Positions 61,484 through 64,000 of a stretch of 64,000 nt of DNA are shown in pieces. How positions within the stretch are numbered: the first letter of the stretch is position 1; each line of letters opens with the position of its first letter. The translations under genes and the position numbers were made by a program. The stretch is from NCBI RefSeq assembly GCF_041261225.1, contig NZ_JBGCCN010000002.1, positions 186,001 to 250,000 on the forward strand, given 5' to 3'. The notes under the pieces were generated by a model, which made no database searches, had not been told where the DNA came from, and saw only the letters and a program-made list of their open reading frames with translations. This DNA comes from Streptomyces sp. V4I8. Its GTDB lineage: Bacteria > Actinomycetota > Actinomycetes > Streptomycetales > Streptomycetaceae.

Positions 61484-62028
61484 ACCGCGATACCTGCGGC
61501 GACCTCGCGACCGGGGCCGGGAGTGCCGATCCACACCATGGCGACGGTGGCCGCGCCCCACACGGTCCAGGTGAGGCGGGCTCCGCCGTTGCGGAGGTAG
61601 CCGAGGAGGAACGCGACGACCCCGACCGCCTGCCATGTGCTGTATGCGGTGGTGGCGTCGACGGGCAGCGCCTGCGTGCGTGTGGCGAGGTAGGAGCGGA
61701 CCGGCTGGTCGATGGTGGCGAGCAGGCCGGTGTGGTCGTCGCCGGTCGGGGTGGACCACGGCAGGGCTCGCGCCGCGTCGATCGCCGTGGTCCCGATGCC
61801 GTACAGCGAGAAGAACGCAGCCGCGGCGATGGCGAGGACGATGACGCTCTTGATCCATCCGGCCATGAGCCGCCAGCCGTAGGTGGGGGCCATCCGGATG
61901 TCGTGGCGGCGGCGGCCGAGCCAGCCGTGTTCTGCGCTGAACTGCTTCCACCAGCTGTAGGCCCGGGCCTGGGTGGTGGGCTCCTGCTGGCGGCCGGCGC
62001 GGGAGTGGGGGAACGGGGTGACGCTCAT
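61484..62028 (-). pseudogene. membrane protein, C-terminus cut by ISKra4
   Basis: ATG 62028: MSVTPFPHSRAGRQQEPTTQ, SAEHGWLGRRRHDIRMAPTY. First membrane segment WIKSVIVLAIAAAAFFSLYG, outside loop, second membrane part STWQAVGVVAFLLGYLRNGG and LTWTVWGAATVAMVWIG. The frame enters the ISKra4 end after EVAAGIAVG. Genes of this kind accompany conjugation genes on actinomycete plasmids and integrative elements. Function unknown. Confidence 0.65.
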
Positions 62029-62048
62029 GGTGGTGTCGCCTCTCGTGG

Positions 62049-62264
62049 TCAGCGGGATCGGCTTGCGCTGGTGCTGGGGTGGGCGGGCGCGGTGTGCGCC
62101 GGCCGGGGCGGGTCGGTTTTGGTCGCGGCGTCGCTGCTGTGGGTGCCGATGTAGAAGCCGCCGATCAGGCCGAGGATGAGGAAGACCTTGTGCCGGTTGG
62201 CCTTCCACCAGGTGGGCGGGGCGGGCTGGGTGAGGACACCTATGACGGCGGGCGCTTTCGCCAA
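62049..62264 (-). CDS. small single-pass membrane protein (paralogue 1)
   Basis: 71 aa from TTG 62264, with AAGGAG nine bases upstream. TWWKANRHKVFLILGLIGGF, YIGTHSSDAATKTDPPRPAH. One transmembrane helix and a Pro/Ala/Thr outer tail. Clearly related to 63310-63519. Lies 20 bp upstream of the larger membrane protein gene on the same strand. Confidence 0.75.
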   Translation of the reverse strand: MAKAPAVIGVLTQPAPPTWWKANRHKVFLILGLIGGFYIGTHSSDAATKTDPPRPAHTAPAHPSTSASRSR

Positions 62265-62499
62265 AGCGACGGCTCTCCTTGTGGGTTGTCCGCAGGCGTG
62301 CTGCGGTGGGGACGAGGTGCTGGCCAGGCCGGTCGGCCTGTCCGGCCCCCGGAGCCGCCGCGAAGGGGCGGGGCGCCGGAGGCCGGGCGGGCAGGCCGGG
62401 TCAGGTCGCCGGCGCGGGGGTGGGAGCGGCGGCGCAGTCGCGGCACAGGTACTTCCGGTCGGTGCTCAGCGGGTCGGTGAGGACGCTCGTGCCGATGGG

Positions 62500-62632
62500 G
62501 GTGAGGGCCGCGTACTCGAGCTGGCGGGTATCGGACCGGGCCCGTTCGCCGCCATGCTCCTCGCCGACCTGGGCGCCGACGTGGTCCGCGTGGACCGGCC
62601 GGGCGGACCCGGACTCGCCATCGACCCCGAGT
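62500..62632 (+). pseudogene. fragment of a family III CoA-transferase (AMACR-like) gene
   Basis: In one frame: GRVLELAGIGPGPFAAMLLA, DLGADVVRVDRPGGPGLAID. This is the highly conserved N-terminus of alpha-methylacyl-CoA racemase/CaiB proteins. There is no start, and similarity ends at IDP. An isolated piece, opposite in strand to its neighbours. Confidence 0.75.
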
Positions 62633-62671
62633 GGGCGGCGGTCTCGGTGAAGGCGGTGACGGCGGGAGGGT

Positions 62672-63097
62672 TCATGCGCCGCTGCCGATGGCGATGGCCG
62701 GGACGGTGCCGACGGGCCAGCAGGGTCCGGCGCACGGGGTGCGGTCGGGCAGGTGGTGGGGGTGGAGGATCGGGGCTCCGTTGGCGGCGTGCATGCCGCG
62801 GTAGCGCCACACGATGCCGGGGCGGCGGCGGTCGTCGCTGGCGGGCACGTAGTCGGCGTCCAGGTCGAAGGTGCGGGCGGTGGCCGGGTCGGTCCACGTG
62901 CCGGGCTGGTCGGTGACCTGGTTGAGCAGGCCGCTGCCGGGGTCGGTGTAGCGGGTGACGAGGGCGTCCAGCTGCGCGCGGATCTTGTCGGCGTTGGCGC
63001 GGATCCAGTCGGGGACCAGGTGCTCCTGGCCGCGGGGCGCGTAGTGGGCGGCGCTGTCCTGGGGGTCGGCGTCGAGGGCCTGGTCTAGGTGGGCCAT
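62672..63097 (-). CDS. hypothetical protein, N-terminus possibly frameshifted
   Basis: 141 aa from ATG 63097: MAHLDQALDADPQDSAAHYA, LVPDWIRANADKIRAQLDAL, VTRYTDPGSGLLNQVTDQPG, DLDADYVPASDDRRRPGIVW. Protein-like sequence continues upstream without a start codon (LSPTEIRYCQHAARVVRIEA, PVVTELVAA) as far as a run of seven G (C on this strand) at 63184-63190. Changing that run by one base would join it to TTG 63198-63200. Family not recognised. Confidence 0.6.
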   Translation of the reverse strand: MAHLDQALDADPQDSAAHYAPRGQEHLVPDWIRANADKIRAQLDALVTRYTDPGSGLLNQVTDQPGTWTDPATARTFDLDADYVPASDDRRRPGIVWRYRGMHAANGAPILHPHHLPDRTPCAGPCWPVGTVPAIAIGSGA

Positions 63098-63309
63098 GGC
63101 CGCGACCAGCTCGGTGACGACGGGCGCTTCGATGCGGACGACTCTGGCGGCGTGCTGGCAGTACCGGATCTCGGTGGGGCTGAGGGGGGGCGGTGGTCAA
63201 CGAAGGCTCTTTGCAGGCGGGTCGGGGTGGGGCCGGGCGGCCTGTCCGGTCCTCGCCCTGCTGCCGCGCGGGGCGGCGGCGGGGGCGAGGGCCGGGCGGG
63301 CGGTCCGGA

Positions 63310-63519
63310 TCACGGCGTGGACGGGGTGGCGCTGTCGGCGGGCGCGGTGTGCGCGGGCGGCGTGTTGGTGGCGGCCGGGGCGTCGGTGCTGTTCTGGCCG
63401 AGCAGGAAGCCGATGATCAGCGCAAGGACGGCGAGGACCTTGTGGCGGTTGGTCTGCCACCAGCCGGGCTGCGGCGCGGGCTGGAGGGTGAGGACGGGTC
63501 CGGTCTGGTGTCGGGCCAT
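63310..63519 (-). CDS. small single-pass membrane protein (paralogue 2)
   Basis: 69 aa from ATG 63519, with AAGGAGCGATCCGCC upstream. GWWQTNRHKVLAVLALIIGF, LLGQNSTDAPAATNTPPAHT, APADSATPSTP. Same plan and sequence pattern as 62049-62264 (WW..NRHKV, GF..G..S.DA, PPAHTAPA), so the two arose by duplication. Confidence 0.75.
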   Translation of the reverse strand: MARHQTGPVLTLQPAPQPGWWQTNRHKVLAVLALIIGFLLGQNSTDAPAATNTPPAHTAPADSATPSTP

Positions 63520-63651
63520 GGCGGATCGCTCCTTGGCGAGGTGGAGGGAAGGAAGGTGTGGGCAGGCCGGTCGGCCTGGCCGGCCCTCGAGGCCGCCGTG
63601 CGGGCCGAGGACCAGGCAGGTCGGCAGGAAGAACGGAGAGGGCAGACCGCG

Positions 63652-63978
63652 CTACTGCTTGTTGCGGTTGCCGTCGCCCCACTGGATGTTCACGTCGCCG
63701 CCGCGGCCGATGAGCCGGTTGCCGCCGGTGTCGATCTGCGGGGCGAAGACGACGGTCGACGGCTCACTGCCGGTGCCGTGGTCGCTGCCGGGGTGGCCTG
63801 CGGCCTTGGCGAACAGGGAGCGGGCGACGGCCACGCCGCCGAACAGGATGACGGCGAGGACCAGGGCGACCTTCCAGAGCATGTCGAGCATGTCCACGAG
63901 GCCTCCCAGGGCCGGTGCGGCGATACGGAGGGCGACGGCGCCTCCGAGGGCGAGAGCGGTGATGCTTCCGGCGACCAT
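63652..63978 (-). CDS. membrane protein of the minus-strand cluster, possibly incomplete
   Basis: 108 aa from ATG 63978; the frame stays open to the window edge, so the true start may lie outside. Two hydrophobic segments (ITALALGGAVALRIAAPALG; MLWKVALVLAVILFGGVAVA) are followed by a polar tail ending GGDVNIQWGDGNRNKQ. First visible gene of the cluster with 63310, 62672, 62049 and 61484. Function unknown. Confidence 0.65.
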   Translation of the reverse strand: MVAGSITALALGGAVALRIAAPALGGLVDMLDMLWKVALVLAVILFGGVAVARSLFAKAAGHPGSDHGTGSEPSTVVFAPQIDTGGNRLIGRGGDVNIQWGDGNRNKQ

Positions 63979-64000
63979 GCCGATCGCCTTCGCCCAGGAG

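Overview
The window looks like Streptomyces DNA or that of a close relative. It is very GC-rich with G/C-biased third codon positions, and it carries a chaplin, an LAETG sortase substrate of the SCO1860 type, a DUF6233 protein, a beta-trefoil lectin, an F-tail-repeat (pentapeptide-like) protein and a type I polyketide synthase. Ordinary genes are few and often broken. Most of the sequence is a layered deposit of mobile elements, as expected for a chromosome arm, a linear plasmid or a decaying genomic island.

Layout. 1-2.5 kb: LAETG surface protein, broken serine resolvase, PRC-barrel gene, small membrane protein. 2.5-4.84 kb: IS21-type element. 5.1-5.23 kb: 5' end of a STAS (anti-anti-sigma) gene, cut off. 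5.25-12.4 kb: an 87-bp perfect hairpin element, an ISAzo13 element split by an IS4-type element, an IS5-type element split by a second IS21-type element, then two MITE-like repeats. 12.4-13.8 kb: tyrosine recombinase and a truncated partner. 13.85-15.63 kb: IS1634-type element. 15.6-25.9 kb: three IS110 copies (two fragmentary, one of these split by a group II intron) and an IS3 element holding both a second group II intron and an IS1380-type element. 26.1-28.1 kb: 163-bp MITE-like repeat and a tannase/feruloyl esterase. 28.3-29.6 kb: IS5-type sequences. 29.6-34.0 kb: operon of polyketide synthase (KS-AT-ACP), lipocalin-like protein and alpha/beta hydrolase. 34-35.3 kb: gene-poor. 35.3-45.6 kb: broken IS110, IS4-type transposase with a fused winged helix, an IS4 element (split by IS66) sitting between two mirror-image ISAzo13 3' halves, an intact IS110, a broken IS6. 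45.8-49 kb: SSB, frameshifted STAS gene, chaplin, small genes. 49.04-51.36 kb: three tandem 275-bp repeats, the last split by an IS701 element. 51.36-51.62 kb: 3' part of a STAS gene. 52-59.3 kb: transposase fragment, IS256, lectin gene between 181-bp inverted repeats, F-tail-repeat protein, IS5-type element, DUF6233 gene. 59.34-61.48 kb: ISKra4-type element with its own coiled-coil/winged-helix gene. 61.5-64 kb: cluster of small membrane proteins on the minus strand, resembling accessory genes of actinomycete plasmids.

How it fits together. Many insertions can be ordered from target-site duplications: 10 bp for the IS4 copy in ISAzo13, 8 bp for IS66 in IS4, 5 bp for IS21 in IS5, 5 bp for IS701 in the repeat array, 3 bp (TCA/TGA) for the 275-bp repeats. 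The most interesting recurring theme is a coiled-coil plus winged-helix module, or an extra helix-turn-helix domain, attached to transposases of unrelated families (IS5, ISKra4, IS4, probably another IS5, and ISAzo13). In the IS5 and ISKra4 cases the accessory gene lies inside the element's terminal repeats. A second theme is long-range rearrangement: STAS 5' and 3' pieces that fit one another lie 46 kb apart, and ISAzo13 halves are duplicated and inverted.
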